64,000 bases of DNA, from the NCBI GenBank assembly GCA_030067835.1, contig CP092441.1, positions 372,001 to 436,000 on the forward strand. Direction: 5' to 3'. The position numbers were made by a program, and so were the translations under genes. The notes under the pieces were generated by a model, which made no database searches, was not told the origin of the DNA, and saw only the letters and a program-made list of their open reading frames with translations. Source of the stretch: Chakrabartyella piscis (GTDB taxonomy: Bacteria; Bacillota; Clostridia; Lachnospirales; Anaerotignaceae). Shown here piece after piece: positions 52,355 through 61,814 of the stretch (positions are counted from its first letter, which is position 1; the number at the start of each line of letters is the position of its first letter).

Positions 52355-52521
52355 TAGGGCAACACCGCACAGTCCTAGAGCACAATCTTTGTGGTTTATT
52401 TCCTCATCATAGACACCAAAAATACTCGACGATATTTCCGATATCGACTCCGTTTTTTAGCGGCTATGATAAAAAAATATCCTCACAAATCTTGCAATCA
52501 GGGTTGTGCGGTATTGCCCTA
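52355..52521. mobile_element. MITE-like palindrome, copy 2 (intact ends)
   Basis: 167 bp bounded by TAGGGCAACACCGCACA and its near-perfect inverse TGTGCGGTATTGCCCTA. The interior is also largely palindromic around CGACGATATTTCCGATATCG. It shares its interior with 2425-2586. It begins about 5 bases after a TATAATAAAATT and lies in the leader between the TIGR04086-like gene and secD. No ORF. Confidence 0.75.
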
Positions 52522-52626
52522 GTAAAAATGACTTGATTTTAGGCGGTTCTTCTTTTGACCGAAGAGAAACCGTCTTTCTATCTGTTTTCTATTGGAAACA
52601 GAATCGTCAAAGGAGGAATTGACAAT

Positions 52627-53904
52627 ATGAAGAAAAAAGGCGGAATCATCCTCGCTGTCATGTTGGCTGTGTTGGTTGCAGCCAGTAGCGTGGCATATTT
52701 GGGTGTTGGAGAAGACAAGCAGTTTAGCGTGTCTCAAATTGAACAAGGGTTGGACTTGCGTGGCGGTGTAGAAATTGTCTACGAAGCGGATAAAGAAGAT
52801 GTGACAACAGAAGATATGTCTGCTGCAATCTCTTTGTTGCAAGGACGTTTGGACTGGAATGGTTGGACAGAAGCGGAAGCTGCAATTGAAGGCACAGACC
52901 GTATTCGTGTACAAATTCCAGGTGTAGAAGATGCAGAAGAAGCAATCCAAGAAATCGGTCAAACTGGTCAGTTGACATTTTTGGATGGTGATGGCAATGT
53001 ATTGTTGACTGGGGAAATGGTCAAAACAGCTTCCAAAGAAGTTGGTGCAACCTCAACAGGTGGCGCTTCCATGCCATATGTTTCCTTGGAATTTACAGAT
53101 GAAGGTGCAGATGCCTTTGCAGCAGCAACAGCAGCAAATATTGGCAAAATGATTGCCATTGTTATGGATGATAACATCATCAGTGCACCAACTGTGCAAT
53201 CTGTCATCAAAGATGGAAAAGCAACCATTACTGGTAACTTTACTGGTGAAGAAGCAGAAAACTTGGCAGCTCTCATTCGTGCAGGTTCTTTGCCATTTAA
53301 CTTGGAAGTCATCCAAATGCAAAATGTAGGTGCAAGACTTGGTGCAGATGCCCTTTCCACAGGGATTCAAGCAGGTCTTGTGGGCATTAGTTTGGTGCTT
53401 GTGTATATGCTTTTTGCATATCGTATTTTGGGCTTTGCAGCAAACTGGGCATTGCTCATTTACATTGGTTTGGACTTCATTGCCCTCAGTGCTTGTGGCA
53501 TAACCCTAACCCTTCCTGGTATCGCTGGTATCATCCTTTCTGTTGGTATGGCAGTAGATGCCAATGTGGTTATTTTTGAACGTATCAAAGAAGAAATTGC
53601 AGCAGGCAAATCTTTGCGTGCTTCCACAAAGATTGGTTTCTCCAGAGCACTTCCAGCAATTGTGGATGGTAATATCACCACTTTGATTGCAGGTGCAGTT
53701 TTGTTCTATCTTGGTTCTGGTACCATCAAAGGCTTTGCAAGTACATTGATTGTTGGTATCGTCATTTCCATGTTTACAGCTCTTGTCATTACAAGACTCA
53801 TTGTAAATGGTTTGATTTATGTTGGCGTACAAAACCCAGTCCTATATGGCGTGGTCAGTATTCCAAATGAAGATATTGAAGTGGAAGGAGGCGACCAAGA
53901 ATGA
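52627..53904 (+). CDS. secD: protein translocase subunit SecD
   Basis: A 425-residue RND-type membrane protein that works with SecF to pull exported proteins through SecYEG using proton motive force. TM1 is at about 7-27; the periplasmic-side P1 domain starts ISQ.EQGLDLRGGVEIVYEA (LDLRGG motif). Five hydrophobic segments after ~255 contain AGIILSVGMAVDANVVIFER and the SFTTKIGFSRALPAI-type region. ATG 52627 is taken, with AGGAGG 10 bases upstream; the 24-codon open extension lacks support. It overlaps secF by 4 bases. Confidence 0.94.
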   Translation: MKKKGGIILAVMLAVLVAASSVAYLGVGEDKQFSVSQIEQGLDLRGGVEIVYEADKEDVTTEDMSAAISLLQGRLDWNGWTEAEAAIEGTDRIRVQIPGVEDAEEAIQEIGQTGQLTFLDGDGNVLLTGEMVKTASKEVGATSTGGASMPYVSLEFTDEGADAFAAATAANIGKMIAIVMDDNIISAPTVQSVIKDGKATITGNFTGEEAENLAALIRAGSLPFNLEVIQMQNVGARLGADALSTGIQAGLVGISLVLVYMLFAYRILGFAANWALLIYIGLDFIALSACGITLTLPGIAGIILSVGMAVDANVVIFERIKEEIAAGKSLRASTKIGFSRALPAIVDGNITTLIAGAVLFYLGSGTIKGFASTLIVGIVISMFTALVITRLIVNGLIYVGVQNPVLYGVVSIPNEDIEVEGGDQE

Positions 53905-54875
53905 AAATAATTGAAAATAGAAAGAAATTTTTCCTTCTTTCATTGGTTATTGTTTTGATTGGTATTGGCGCAATGGTATTCCAAGGTAGCCAAGGCAATG
54001 GTATGCTCAATTGGGATGTTGAGTTTACTGGTGGTACTTCCATGGTTTATGATATGGGTGAAGATGTGCCACAAAGTGAATTGATTGCATTGATTTCTGA
54101 TGCAACAGGTCAATCCAGTCCACAAGTGCAAGAAATTGTAGGGTCTACAGAAGTGACATTGAAACTTTCTTCCTTGGATAGTGAAGCACGTGAAGATTTG
54201 ACAGCAGCAATCCAAGCAGTGTATCCAAAAGCAGAACTGAAATCTTCTGCTGATGTCAGTGGTACTGTAAGTTCTGAAATGCAAGCAGCAGCCATCAAAG
54301 CGACACTCATTGCTTGTGTGGCAATGTTGTTCTATATTTCTTTGAGATTTAGAGATTTTCGTGCAGGTGGCAGTGCGATTTTGGCATTGGTTCATGATGT
54401 ATTGTTTGTTTTGGCAGCATATGCAATTTTGCGTATTCCAGTCAACAATACATTCATTGCAGTTTTGTTAACTGTTTTGGGGTATTCTGTCAATGCAACC
54501 ATTGTTATTTTTGACCGTATTCGTGAAAATAGAAAAATTTTGCCAGAAGAAATGGAAAGAGCAGAACGCTTCAACATCAGTGTACAACAAACTTTGAAAC
54601 GTTCCATTCATACCTCTGTAACCACATTCTTGGCAGTTGGAGCAGTGTATTGTCTTGGGGTAACATCCATCAAAGAATTTGCACTTCCTATGATGGTGGG
54701 TATCGTTGCTGGTGCGTATTCCTCTATCTGTATTTCAGCTTCCATTTGGTACACATTGTTGCCTGAAGGCGTAGATGAAGTGCCATCTGATGAAGTGGAA
54801 GAAGAAGTGAATATGTTGACAGAAGAAGACTTTGGTAACTTCTGGGAAGATGATGATGACGATTGGATGAAATAA
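53901..54875 (+). CDS. secF: protein translocase subunit SecF
   Basis: A 324-residue partner of SecD. MKIIENRKKFFLLSLVIVLI (TM1), WDVEFTGGTSMVYDMGED (the family's DF.GG motif), then six-TM organisation with FRDFRAGGSAILALVHDVLF, GYSVNATIVIFDRIRENR and HTSVTTFLAVGAVYCLG. An acidic C-terminal tail (EEDFGNFWEDDDDDWMK) is longer than needed for the core and may be a cytosolic interaction segment. ATGA overlap with secD; GGAGG lies inside secD. Confidence 0.94.
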   Translation: MKIIENRKKFFLLSLVIVLIGIGAMVFQGSQGNGMLNWDVEFTGGTSMVYDMGEDVPQSELIALISDATGQSSPQVQEIVGSTEVTLKLSSLDSEAREDLTAAIQAVYPKAELKSSADVSGTVSSEMQAAAIKATLIACVAMLFYISLRFRDFRAGGSAILALVHDVLFVLAAYAILRIPVNNTFIAVLLTVLGYSVNATIVIFDRIRENRKILPEEMERAERFNISVQQTLKRSIHTSVTTFLAVGAVYCLGVTSIKEFALPMMVGIVAGAYSSICISASIWYTLLPEGVDEVPSDEVEEEVNMLTEEDFGNFWEDDDDDWMK

Positions 54876-55143
54876 GTTAGACTAAGGACTAATGGTGAAT
54901 GGTGAATGATTCAAAACCAAATACAACGAAACTGTGGTATGGGTTTCTCATTCTGTTATAAATCACCACAACACTCAAATATAATGCAATCGTGGTATGG
55001 GTTTCTCATTGTAAAACAAACCACCACGCCATCAAAATATTCTGCAATCGTAGGGTTTTGGAGCAAAGCTCCAAGAGGTTTCCCATCCTGCAATGAACCA
55101 CAAAATAACACAATGTAGGGGTGGATTCCATATCCACCCTTTT
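54876..55143. repeat. repeat-filled gap before recJ
   Basis: It starts with GACTAAGGACTAATGGTGAA plus TGGTGAATGA (a third degenerate repeat family). Two CGTGGTATGGGTTTCTCATT-like copies (about 54933 and 54990) follow, then a GTAGGG...GGTTTCCCATCC segment and a GGGTGGAT/ATCCACCC hairpin with T tract (55114-55143) that may terminate the secDF transcript. Confidence 0.6.
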
Positions 55144-55173
55144 TACATATTTTCGCATCAGGAGGTGAACCTT

Positions 55174-56949
55174 ATGAATCGTTGGGTATTGAAACGCAAC
55201 AAAGTACAAATTGCAGCAATGGCACAGGAATTGGGCATTTCACCCATCAAAGCCAATGTGTTGGCAAATCGTGGGTTGGTCAATCGTCATGATGCCAATT
55301 TATTCATATCTGGCAACTTAGAGGATGTACCATCACCTTTTCTGTTGAAGGATATGGAACTGGCGTTACAATTGGTGGATGCAGCCATTCATAGTGGAAA
55401 GAAAATCGTAATCTATGGGGATTATGACGTGGATGGTGTCACAAGTACAACCATTTTGACCCAAACCGTCAGAAAACTAGGTGGCACTGTGTCCTATTAT
55501 TTGCCACACAGACAAAAAGAGGGTTATGGTCTGAATTTGGAAGCTGTGGAAACACTTGGCAACATGAAAACGGAATTTTTACTGACATGTGACAATGGGA
55601 TTTCTTCCATTAAAGAAATAGCAAGAGCCAAAGAATTGGGTATGCAGGTAGTTATCATTGATCATCATGAACCAGGATTTTTAGGCAGTGGTGATACCAA
55701 AAAAGACATTTTGCCAGAAGCAGATGCCATCATTGACCACAAACAACAAGCATGCACCTATCCAAATCAAACCTTGTGTGCAGGGGCTTTATCTTATTTA
55801 TTTGCAAAGGAATTGCTTACTAAGAATAATGTATCAGATGTGGATTTTGTGGAAGAACTCTTGGTGTTTGCAACCATTGCCACCGTTTGTGATATGGTGG
55901 ATTTGCTTGGAGAAAATCGTGTTTTGGTGCAACATGGTTTGCAGAAAATTGGAAATACTCAAAACATTGGCTTGCAAGCATTGATTCATGCAACTGGACT
56001 GTCTGATAAACAGATTACAGCATATCATTTGGGCTTTGTCATTGGTCCATGTATCAATGCAACTGGACGTTTGGAAAGTGGTGAAATGGCAGTTGCTTTG
56101 TTCTGTGAAACCAATCCAGAAGCAGCAAAAGAAAAGGCAGAAACTTTGAAATATTTGAATGAAGAACGTAAACATATGACACAGGAAGCGGCTCTTTTGG
56201 CAGAAGAAAAGATTGAAAAGGAACAATTGCTGGAAAATAAGGTTTTGGTCATTTATGAAAAAGAAATTCATGAAAGTGTAGCTGGAATTGTGGCAGGTCG
56301 CATCAAAGAAAAGTACCATAGACCAGTGGTGCTGATTACAGGTGCAGAAGATGGCGCCAAAGGTTCTGGACGTAGCGTAGAAGGATTTGACTTGTTTGCA
56401 GCTTTGTATGAATGTAAGGAATTGTTCACAAAATTTGGTGGACATGCCATGGCAGCAGGACTTTCTTTGCCAGAAGAAAACATACCAGAACTGGATCGTA
56501 TGCTGAACGCAAGTTGTCCTTTAACGGTAGAAGAAATGACACCTGTTTTGCGTTTGGATGGTGTGTTGCAATTTGTGGAAATGGATATGCGTCTTGCAAT
56601 GGAGCTGGAAGATTTGGCACCATTTGGCAAAGCAAACCCATCACCACTTTTCGTATCCCAAAACATCAAAATAGATCGCATTCAATTGATGGGTAAAAAT
56701 CGTGATATGATGCGTCTGACTTTGTTGGAGCCAAAAACAGGCAAACGCTTGTCAGCAGTGTCTTTTGATGGGTATGAAAAGATGAAAAAACTCCTAAAGG
56801 AATTGCATACACAGGAAGAATGTGATACGATTATGGCAGGTGGTAAATGCACAGTCCCTATGGACTTTGTGTATCAAATAGATATCAATACATACAACGG
56901 CAGAAGTTCTGTACAGTTGATGGTAAAAGATTTTAGGTGTTCCAAATAA
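55174..56949 (+). CDS. recJ: single-stranded-DNA-specific exonuclease RecJ
   Basis: A 591-residue 5'-3' ssDNA exonuclease of the DHH superfamily for recombination and mismatch or base-excision repair. The DHH motifs are VIYGDYDVDGVTSTTILTQT (about 75-94), LTCDNGISS, VIIDHHEPG, DAIIDHKQ and ATVCDMVDLLGENR. The DHHA1 domain is at about 380-440 with KGSGRSVEGFDLFAAL and KFGGHAMAAGLSL. The C-terminal OB domain is at about 480-590. The length matches Firmicutes RecJ. ATG 55174 follows GGAGGTG; the longer frame from 55093 is translated hairpin repeat. Confidence 0.95.
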   Translation: MNRWVLKRNKVQIAAMAQELGISPIKANVLANRGLVNRHDANLFISGNLEDVPSPFLLKDMELALQLVDAAIHSGKKIVIYGDYDVDGVTSTTILTQTVRKLGGTVSYYLPHRQKEGYGLNLEAVETLGNMKTEFLLTCDNGISSIKEIARAKELGMQVVIIDHHEPGFLGSGDTKKDILPEADAIIDHKQQACTYPNQTLCAGALSYLFAKELLTKNNVSDVDFVEELLVFATIATVCDMVDLLGENRVLVQHGLQKIGNTQNIGLQALIHATGLSDKQITAYHLGFVIGPCINATGRLESGEMAVALFCETNPEAAKEKAETLKYLNEERKHMTQEAALLAEEKIEKEQLLENKVLVIYEKEIHESVAGIVAGRIKEKYHRPVVLITGAEDGAKGSGRSVEGFDLFAALYECKELFTKFGGHAMAAGLSLPEENIPELDRMLNASCPLTVEEMTPVLRLDGVLQFVEMDMRLAMELEDLAPFGKANPSPLFVSQNIKIDRIQLMGKNRDMMRLTLLEPKTGKRLSAVSFDGYEKMKKLLKELHTQEECDTIMAGGKCTVPMDFVYQIDINTYNGRSSVQLMVKDFRCSK

Positions 56950-56962
56950 GGAGGAAACAAAA

Positions 56963-57475
56963 ATGGATTTGAAACAAGCAATTAGAGACATTCCTGATTT
57001 TCCACAAGAAGGTGTGTTGTTCCGTGACATTACAACTTTGTTGAAAGACCCAGTGGCAATGGTGGAATCTGTAGACCAAATGAAAGCATTTTTGGAAGAT
57101 GTGGACTTTGATTTGATTTTGGGACCAGAATCCCGTGGTTTCATTTATGGAATGCCCATTGCATATACAATGAAAAAAGGATTTGTGCCAGTGCGTAAAG
57201 CAGGCAAATTGCCAGCAGAAGTCATCTCTATGTCCTATGACTTGGAATATGGTTCTGCAACCATCGAAATCCATAAAGATGCCATCAAAGCTGGTGACAA
57301 AGTGGTTATCATTGATGATTTGTTGGCAACAGGTGGCACTGCAAAAGCAATGGTAGACTTGGTGGAAAGCGTTGGTGCAACTGTGGTTTCCTTGAATTTC
57401 TTGATTGAATTGGATTTCTTGGAAGGTAGACAAGCGTTGGAAGGTCAAACCATCAATAGCGTATTGCATTATTAA
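56963..57475 (+). CDS. apt: adenine phosphoribosyltransferase
   Basis: A 170-residue purine salvage enzyme (adenine plus PRPP to AMP). MDLKQAIRDIPDFPQEGVLF, ILGPESRGFIYGMPIAY, FVPVRKAGKLPAEVIS, and the PRPP loop VVIIDDLLATGGTAKAMVDL are characteristic. GGAGGA lies upstream of the ATG, 13 bases after the recJ stop, so the two are co-transcribed; recJ-apt is a common Firmicutes pairing, often followed by relA, which is not present here. Confidence 0.96.
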   Translation: MDLKQAIRDIPDFPQEGVLFRDITTLLKDPVAMVESVDQMKAFLEDVDFDLILGPESRGFIYGMPIAYTMKKGFVPVRKAGKLPAEVISMSYDLEYGSATIEIHKDAIKAGDKVVIIDDLLATGGTAKAMVDLVESVGATVVSLNFLIELDFLEGRQALEGQTINSVLHY

Positions 57476-57480
57476 AAAAT

Positions 57481-57565
57481 GCTAACTCGAAATCAGGATT
57501 TCAAATTAGCATGTTGATTTTTTCGACACGCAAAGGACTTCAAATTAAATTGAGGTCCTTTTTTG
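57481..57565 (+). terminator. two successive terminator-like hairpins after apt
   Basis: First: GCTAACTCGAAATC...GATTTCAAATTAGC followed by GATTTTTT; its left arm is the first stem of the structured repeats at 46903 and 51350. Second: AAGGACTTCAA...TTGAGGTCCTT followed by TTTT (57533-57565). Confidence 0.7.
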
Positions 57566-57579
57566 ATGCTTGTTTTATC

Positions 57580-57842
57580 ATTTCGTCAATTCGTGAATCG
57601 CTCCTACAGTTCAATGTTCGGTTTTTGTTTGTAGGGGAGGGTTTCCATGCCCTCCTTTTGGTTATTCCATCATTTCAGCAAAACCAAGATCCTTCGGTAC
57701 CCTCAGGATGACAAAATCGAACTGTCATTCTGAACGTTTGACACTTGTGTCAAAGAGTGAAGAATCTTTTCGGTCGATTCGTGAATCGCCCCTACAGTTG
57801 CATTTGGTTTTGTAGGGGATGGCGTCCCCGACATCCCGTGGG
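57580..57842. repeat. hairpin repeats between apt and the DUF2812 genes
   Basis: Segments include GATTCGTGAATC (about 57587, 57777), GGAGGG/CCCTCC (57630-57656), a GTCATTCTGAACG...GAAGAATC copy (57723-57770) and GGGATG/CATCCC (57811-57839). Near-identical blocks recur at 60300-60480. Confidence 0.65.
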
Positions 57843-57844
57843 GA

Positions 57845-59014
57845 TTATTCCATCATTTCTGCAAACACATCCAAACGTTCCACCACATTTGTATCATATG
57901 AATCCAAATAGATTCCTGCCACAATGGTATCACCATCCAAAATCCAAAACTCATCCCATGCATCTTCACTTTTATAAATATACACTTGGTCAAATATATC
58001 TGTTGCAACAACAAACTTATCTTCTGATGGTGCTGGTGTCAATAAAACACCTTGGTTGGAACGTATCCAAGAATCAAAGGCAAGCTCTGCCAATTGTTGT
58101 GAATAGAGTTCCGAATAGAATAGATACAACACCCCATCTTCAAATGCACCTGTTTTTCGAATACCCCCATATTGTTCCAAATTGTATTGGCGATTGGTAA
58201 ACCATGTTTTTGTGATACGGTAATGCTTTTCTTCAAAGGGTATTTTGCCACCAGATACATCCACAATGGATATAACAGGCATTTCATCTGCAATTTGATC
58301 CAAATCAGCATAGTTTGGGTCAAAAAAATTGATAAATGAAAAAGTAATTGGTACCAGTACAGCAAAAAGCATGGTTACAAGTTGGTACATACGATTTTGC
58401 AAGAAATGGAATGCATTTGGAAATGGGTCTTCTTGACGCTCTAATGACAAGTGCTCCAAATCAGCACCATATCTTTTGTGAAGTCTCATCCATCTAATAT
58501 TGCTGGGAATCAAAAGACAAAAAGCCATGAAAAGAGTGATTATGGCGAAGTAGAACATCAAATATCCACCAAATAAGACCACCTTATGGAAACGATATAA
58601 AAAAATCCAAGCAATGCCACAAAGTCCAATGATACGAAATACAATAGAAAGGCATAGAGCTTTTTGCAATTGCTTGCCTATACCTTGAAAACGTGATTGT
58701 TGTACATCATCTCCAATGGGCAATTCTTTTGGAACTGCATCGGTGTTTTGGAACAATAGAAAATATTTGTTATGAGTGCCAATAAATTCCCAACCATGTT
58801 CAGAAAATTCTTCCAAATCCCAAGTATTGGAAAGCTTTTGTGTTTTTTCTATTGGAATGAAACGATAGGTTGTTTTCTGTGGAACACCAGTTGTGAAGTA
58901 TGCAAAATAAAACCCCAAATGGGCAACAAAAAGACCTTCTTCTGCCAATTCTGCAAACCAATGTTCCAAATATGTAATATCAAACTGATGGACTGGATAT
59001 AGTTTTTTAATCAT
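57845..59014 (-). CDS. DUF2812 domain membrane protein (paralog A)
   Basis: A 389-residue member of a three-gene tandem family. Residues ~1-115 fit DUF2812 (KLYPVHQFDITYLEHWFAEL; TYRFIPIEKTQKLS; GWEFIGTHNKYFLLFQNTD). Hydrophobic segments lie at about 140-160, 165-180 and 218-240. The C-terminal ~150 residues are an extracytoplasmic-looking domain ending in YDTNVVERLDVFAEMME. Several DUF2812 genes elsewhere lie beside PadR regulators, but none is visible here. Function unknown. The ATG at 59014 follows AGGAGG. Confidence 0.8.
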   Translation of the reverse strand: MIKKLYPVHQFDITYLEHWFAELAEEGLFVAHLGFYFAYFTTGVPQKTTYRFIPIEKTQKLSNTWDLEEFSEHGWEFIGTHNKYFLLFQNTDAVPKELPIGDDVQQSRFQGIGKQLQKALCLSIVFRIIGLCGIAWIFLYRFHKVVLFGGYLMFYFAIITLFMAFCLLIPSNIRWMRLHKRYGADLEHLSLERQEDPFPNAFHFLQNRMYQLVTMLFAVLVPITFSFINFFDPNYADLDQIADEMPVISIVDVSGGKIPFEEKHYRITKTWFTNRQYNLEQYGGIRKTGAFEDGVLYLFYSELYSQQLAELAFDSWIRSNQGVLLTPAPSEDKFVVATDIFDQVYIYKSEDAWDEFWILDGDTIVAGIYLDSYDTNVVERLDVFAEMME

Positions 59015-59081
59015 AAAAACCTCCTGTTGGTGGTGAGTATATGATTAATGTACCACCAATCCTAGAAGATGGCAATGATAT

Positions 59082-60248
59082 TTACTTCATCATTTTGGCA
59101 AACAAATCCAAATGCTTGCTGATATCCGTCATTTCTTCTGCGCCAACATAATGATAATATCCAGAAACAATTATATTCCCCTTTTGCATCCAAAAGGAAG
59201 TGTAATCACCTCGCACATCTTGCAAATACACTGCATCCAAACCGTCATATTCCACAGTGGTCACATCCAAATCTCGTTTTTCTGTATCCACCAAGGTTTC
59301 CAAAACAGGTTCCACTAAAAAATCTGTAGGAATGTAGTAATAATCAAACTGCATACTGGCAATTTGGTAGTTGGGGTCATCTGTATTTTGGGAATACCCT
59401 TGTAACCAAATATCATACTGGACAGGTGCAAAAAAGCTGGATTTCTCCAAATAATAATGGCTTTCAAAGGGTACATTGCCATCAGACAACACCTCTAAGG
59501 AAACATAAGGAATGGGCTTTGTGGTATCCTTTACATCTTTTGCGTCTACAAAAGGTACGCTTGATTCGAACAAGCTCAAAATCAAACAAACGATAGCAAA
59601 AGTTTGTATGCCCAGTTGTGCTATGGCAGACATACCACGAAATGGATGTGGGATATAGGGTTCTTTGCGTTCTTCTTCTAATATGGAAATATCCTTTGCA
59701 TAGCGTTTCAATCGCTTGTGGATATGCCCTTCAGCAATACTTGCAAATGGTATGATTACAAGTAGAACAAGGGTGTATATTATAGTACGTATATGCCAAG
59801 GCTCCAGAACAAAATCAAGGAAGAAATCCTGGATGTAAAAGATAAATATAGCAAGAAGGGGAAGAAGTAAACCAATGCCTATACTATTGCGGACACTACT
59901 GCCTTTTATGGCTTTTGCCATGACTTCTTGTTGTTGTTCTAGTGGTATGGGGATTTCTTTGGGTGTTTCCAAATTTGTTTTGTATAAATGGAATTTGCCA
60001 TCTAGGTGGTCAACAAATTGCCAATCATTTGCAGAAAACAACTCACGTTCTTCTGGTGTGGGTGCTTCTCGTTTTTTTATGGAAACTGGAACAAAACGGT
60101 ATGTCATACGTTCTGGTGTGCCTTCTTCAAAATGAATGAAAGTAGAACCCAAACTGATGACAAATCGCCCAAGCTCTGCCTGCTCTGCGAGATAATGCTC
60201 TGTTGCCACAAAGTCATATCTGCTGTATGGAAATAATCGAGTTGCCAT
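59082..60248 (-). CDS. DUF2812 domain membrane protein (paralog B)
   Basis: 388 residues, same architecture as its neighbours: N-terminal DUF2812 (LFPYSRYDFVATEHYLAEQA; TYRFVPVSIKKREAPTPEER; WQFVDHLDGKFHLYKTN), three hydrophobic segments (about 137-155, 162-182, 215-232) and a C-terminal domain with the shared SFWMQKGNIIVSGYYHYVGA and ending HLDLFAKMMK. The gap to paralog A is 67 bases. AAAGGAG precedes ATG 60248. The three copies have clearly diverged, so the tandem duplication is old. Function unknown. Confidence 0.8.
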   Translation of the reverse strand: MATRLFPYSRYDFVATEHYLAEQAELGRFVISLGSTFIHFEEGTPERMTYRFVPVSIKKREAPTPEERELFSANDWQFVDHLDGKFHLYKTNLETPKEIPIPLEQQQEVMAKAIKGSSVRNSIGIGLLLPLLAIFIFYIQDFFLDFVLEPWHIRTIIYTLVLLVIIPFASIAEGHIHKRLKRYAKDISILEEERKEPYIPHPFRGMSAIAQLGIQTFAIVCLILSLFESSVPFVDAKDVKDTTKPIPYVSLEVLSDGNVPFESHYYLEKSSFFAPVQYDIWLQGYSQNTDDPNYQIASMQFDYYYIPTDFLVEPVLETLVDTEKRDLDVTTVEYDGLDAVYLQDVRGDYTSFWMQKGNIIVSGYYHYVGAEEMTDISKHLDLFAKMMK

Positions 60249-60489
60249 GAGGTGCTCCTTTCATATGGTGCCTGTTTTTGTGGTGTTTTGTGGGCGGCTT
60301 TGTAGGGGAGGATATCATCCTCCAGCAAGCTAAGATCCTTCGTTCCTCAGGATGACAAAACCGAATTGTCATTCTGAATGTTTGACACCTGTGTCAAAGA
60401 GTGAAGAATCTTTTCGGTCGATTTGTGAATCGCCCCTACAATTCAATATTCGGTTTTTGTTTGTAGGGGAGGACCTGCGTGTCCGCCCG
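60249..60489. repeat. hairpin repeats between DUF2812 paralogs B and C
   Basis: GGAGGATA/CATCCTCC (60303-60328), a GTCATTCTGAATG...GAAGAATC copy (60367-60415), GATTTGTGAATC (60420-60431) and a GTAGGG-headed GGACCTGCGTGTCC hairpin (60462-60488). It matches the block at 57723-57842. Confidence 0.65.
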
Positions 60490-61782
60490 TCATTTCATCA
60501 CTTCTGCAAACAAATCCAAATTTTCTGTAATCACTTCTTTTTTGCCACCAACATAGGCTCCTGATACAATCACATTGTCTTCTAAGAACCAGAAAGCAGT
60601 CCAGCCCTCATTGACAGAAGCCATATATGCTTTATCCATCAAATCTGTATCAATGGGGTGTTTGTCTTCTGCATCCATACCAAAACCAACAGGAACACCA
60701 TCATTAGAATTTATCCAAGCATCAAAGGTGATTTCTGCCAATTGGCTGGAAGTGACTTCATAATAATTCCAGTATAAGGTAATTTGATTTGTAGAAGTCA
60801 TTTGTCCATGATCTAAGGTTGTGATGACGTTTTGGTTACCTGTTTGTTTCATAGCATACTGTGTGGGTGCAAAAATGGTGTATTCTTCTTTGTAGGAACT
60901 TTCTTGATACTTTACAGTGCCACCTGTCAATTTTTCTAAGGAAATTTGTGGCACAGAAGCGAGTGCTTCTTCTGTAGAAATCCAATCTTCGTCTACCACA
61001 GTGTCATCGCTCTGTTCTCCTAAAATGGTGTGTGTACCAGAATCATCTGTCATCTCTATGGTAATCCAATCATCAGAAAAAGCAGTGCAACCCCAAAGCC
61101 AGAGAAAAAGAACGCCAATAATGGGAATCAAAAAACCAGCAAAAGCGTGCATTGCACTGACCAATAAATGAGGAGCGGTGGTCACCATATCTTCTTCACG
61201 GTCAAAGGTGAGATTTTTGATGTCTGTGGCATAGCTTTTGATGTTGTGCAAGGATTTCCTTGTGATACCACGTCCAAAGGGCAAAGTCAACAAGAAAAGC
61301 AATATGGAAAAATGGTCTAAGATAGCTTCTTGGAATAAAATAAATTCATGGAAATTGTGTAGAAACAAGAATGCAAAAACCCCCAAAGCAATGATGATGA
61401 GTGTGACGCATAGTATGTATTCTTTTTGGAAACGTTTGGAAAGTGAGTGAAAACGCTCTTGTTGCACCTCATCTTCCAGTGGAATTTCCTTTGGATAATC
61501 TTCTTTGTTTTGGAATACCAAAAAACGTTCGTCCAAATGGTTGACAAATTCCCAGCCAGCAGCAAAAAAGAGTTCTGTTTCTTCTGGTGTAGGCTCTACA
61601 CGCTTGTCAGAAGCATCCAAAGGTATGAAACGGTATGTTACTTTCTGTGGCATGTCTTTGTTTCCTGTCACAAAAAAAGTACCAAAATGAGTTGGAAAGA
61701 AGCCTTCGTCAGCCAAATCAGAAAGCCAGTGTTCCATATGTGCAATGTCCAGACGATGGACTGGATATAGTTTTTTAGCCAT
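60490..61782 (-). CDS. DUF2812 domain membrane protein (paralog C)
   Basis: 430 residues, the longest copy. N-terminal DUF2812 (KLYPVHRLDIAHMEHWLSDL; TYRFIPLDASDKRVEPTPEE; WEFVNHLDERFLVFQNKEDY), hydrophobic segments at about 132-150, 155-170 and 215-235, and an extra ~40-residue acidic insertion (GTHTILGEQSDDTVVDEDWI) before the conserved C-terminal domain. It ends in the family pattern ENLDLFAEVMK. It is the most upstream gene of the tandem set. Function unknown; the membrane plus exported-domain layout suggests an envelope sensor or stress protein (inference). Confidence 0.8.
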   Translation of the reverse strand: MAKKLYPVHRLDIAHMEHWLSDLADEGFFPTHFGTFFVTGNKDMPQKVTYRFIPLDASDKRVEPTPEETELFFAAGWEFVNHLDERFLVFQNKEDYPKEIPLEDEVQQERFHSLSKRFQKEYILCVTLIIIALGVFAFLFLHNFHEFILFQEAILDHFSILLFLLTLPFGRGITRKSLHNIKSYATDIKNLTFDREEDMVTTAPHLLVSAMHAFAGFLIPIIGVLFLWLWGCTAFSDDWITIEMTDDSGTHTILGEQSDDTVVDEDWISTEEALASVPQISLEKLTGGTVKYQESSYKEEYTIFAPTQYAMKQTGNQNVITTLDHGQMTSTNQITLYWNYYEVTSSQLAEITFDAWINSNDGVPVGFGMDAEDKHPIDTDLMDKAYMASVNEGWTAFWFLEDNVIVSGAYVGGKKEVITENLDLFAEVMK

Positions 61783-61814
61783 AATAGCCTCCTTATGATA
61801 TGGGTTATGATGGA

